From positions 36,707,101 to 36,771,100 of the forward strand of contig JAQNBH010000017.1 in NCBI GenBank assembly GCA_028752905.1: a stretch of 64,000 nucleotides of DNA. The letters run 5' to 3'. This DNA is from Cladorhizidae sp. MBARI D1340-BT2 (taxonomy: Eukaryota; Porifera; Demospongiae; Poecilosclerida; Cladorhizidae). This document shows positions 53,301 to 56,300 of the stretch, one piece after another. Below the pieces are notes generated by a model, which was not told the origin of the DNA, ran no database searches, and saw only the letters and a list, made by a program, of their open reading frames with translations. Position 1 is the stretch's first letter, and each line of letters starts with the position of its first letter. The translations under genes and the position numbers were made by a program.

Positions 53301-56300
53301 ATCCCCACTACATTACTCATGGTCAAATCATATAACATTCTTCTTATGAATTATTCTAGAGGTTGTTTTTTCCCCCGAAGATTAGTCTTTATTGTTTAAT
53401 GGTTTACTAAAGTGTATCATTCCTCCAGAAGCTGGTTCCCTTCTGTGGTATATAGCTTAACATGACTCCTCAAATTGTGTGCAATTATGGCTTTATCATT
53501 TTTCTTATATCACTCGCGGTTAATTGGATCATTTATAACGTAAGTTTCGTTAGTCATTCAGTGTGTTTCAACAGTAATTGTCAGAAGTATTAAGTTGTGT
53601 AGTTACTAGAGGTGGTAAGGCAAATAAGACATGATCTCATATAATGTCTGCGTCAAACCTAGCCAACACAAAGAGACACCGCACTGGAGCTAAATGGCTA
53701 CCATGGAATAAGTTTGCACTTATTAGAGGATGGCTCGAAGATACTCAAGGTGATGTGTTAATGAAGACAAAATATGGAAGCATGACACACGCCAGCCATT
53801 TTGGGGGGTCTAGAGTCGACCATCATATCTTGAGAACACTTTTCCACCATCCCGGGTCATTAGAAGATTTAGTCAGTGTGAATACAAGCTATAGACAGTG
53901 GCAGGACAAGCTACAGACAGTGTCAGGACAAGCTACAGACAGTGTCAGGACAAGCTATAGAATCACTATAAGTTGCAGTCAATCTCAGTAGAAGTTAAAA
54001 TCAGTGTTAGTACAAGCTGTAGTCAGTTGCAGTCTGTGTCAGAGTGACACATAACGATGAAAGAGCTTCTTTCAAGGAGAATACCTTCAACACCAACTAG
54101 AAGTGTGATGCTGGTACTAATTGACACCAATATGACTATTTAGAGATGAAGCATATGTAAACACTGAGAGGGCCGCCTGTGTAGTTCCAACACAACACGG
54201 TGCTTTAAGAGGACTGTCCTGAGCAGCATGTGGGTATGAAGTAATAAAAAACCTTTTATTGGTGTTGTTGTTGTTGTTGTCATTGTTGATATTCTTAATT
54301 TTTACAGATGCTCTCGTTACCAAGCCATGCTGCAATGGAAAATACACCTTCAATGTGAAGTGTGACAGTGAATCATTATTGTCCACATCAAGCATTACTT
54401 TCAAGTCCACTTGTTGGGTGAATGTGCTGATAAAGACACTGCCTACCCAATTTTAGTGTTTAATATTACATTCTCACCTACAAAGACATTCAAGTAGGTC
54501 CACACTAATTATCACTAGTATGCTTATTTTACTTTAAAAATAGCATAATGATATTTAATGAGTATTGTCCCTTTTTAAAGATTTATAGTGAGATTGTGAC
54601 TAGCTGCAGCTATTTCCAAAGTTTTCTGGCAGACTAGCTGATATTCTGTTATTGATTTTAGACTAACTAGCATTAATCAGTTATAGGACTCCTGATCAAG
54701 TTAAGCATTAATTGCTATTGCATTCCTCGTCAAGTCCAGTTGTAGGAAATAAAATTTCATTCCACAACATTCCACAACATCTGTAGAATAACATTAATTT
54801 ACACCACCAATGTTGACTACTTTCTCTCCTTCTAGTGGCACGTGCGACCTCTGCATCTGCAACAGGGAAGGTGGAGTCTGGGTGCTGCCTCTGCAGCTCT
54901 CTGCCCTCTCTGCCTTCCCTGATGACCTCATCACCATAGAGTCAGCAGGGCTGAATGTAGTGACTCAAACATCCTTCTATCTTACAAGCACTTCCCTGTG
55001 AGTAATCAACACAGAGCTGTTCCTAATTGACCACAGACTATTTGTGGGGGTTTTAAAGCTTTTCTTTCTTTCTCCTCCTCTTCCCCCTCCACACACACAC
55101 ACAAGCCACCCAAACTATAAGTAAAGTTTCATGACTCGTCAAAGCAGTTACTGACAATGTGCCAATACAAAGTATGGTACCTTTTTAAAATTATTTTTGT
55201 GCGAATGATTTCAATTTTTTTCCTGAAAGTGCTTGCGGCAGTCTTTGTTTTGCTATACCTCAAGCAAAGGCATTCTTCAGGGAGTTGGGCCGCCGCCTGA
55301 GGTCAGTGACTTACGAAGAGAACTCCCATCAACATCTTCTTCAACTGATTTCTGTGGCTCTGCAGCGTGGGAATGCAGCCTCAGATGGGATCTTTGCCAT
55401 CAGGGTTGGGGATGAGCCATTTCCCTAGACATCACTTGAACATTTGAACTTGAGGGGAGAGGGTTCTATAAACTATATGAATAAGTGCACTTTAAGCTAA
55501 AAATTAAAAAATAATTTAAAAAATAATTAAAAAACATCCTCTCACCATTATGCTTCTAGAGCAATTAAGAAGCATTATTAAAAAAATCAAACTGCTAGTT
55601 AAAAATCATTACATGTATTGCCTTTTGTAATTAAGTTATTAAGTTTAATGATGGCACAGTTGTTGACAAATAATGTGGTGAAAACAATTTGACCACAAAT
55701 TGACCAGGTTAAGATTATGATTATTAAAACAGCAATATTAAAACAGCAATATTAATAAGGATTGATCTCTCGTATCTCATGCTGTAATGCTGCTATATAT
55801 TGTCCAGCACGACAAATTTGGTAATAGTATGACTGATTTATGACACTAGTGCATACTAAGAACAAAGCTAGAAGGAAAAGGCTATTTCGGGAAACGGGCT
55901 AATACTATAGGTAGATACTTTCACAAACCTGAGAAATCTTCCTGATCCATCTATTCATCGAACTCTTCACCACCAAACAGTAGGTCTTCATTATCTCTGT
56001 GTGCACAGGAACCAAGTAAACAGGCCATTGAATTGGTGACTCCATGAGGGACAGTCGGCATCCCTAGGTAACTATAGATGTCTTCATCCTCTTCCTCATC
56101 AGAATCTTCTTCAGAGGGCAATATCATCACAGGTAACTTGATCAATTACTCCGTCCAAGCTTAGTATTGCTGCTGTAGTGATGATCATCAAGAGTGCAGA
56201 TCGTCGGTAGAAACACGTGTTTTTCTCCAGAGTTTCAACATTTCCCTGATGCGATATTCGATATGTACGTAGAACAATAAAACAGAAATCTTGTAATATA

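Larger units (their letters stand above)
52990..54307. other. intron 41
   Basis: A 1.3 kb intron with family F (53185-53345), an unrecognised open frame (53644-53991) and a 22 bp minisatellite (53890-54040). Confidence 0.55.
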
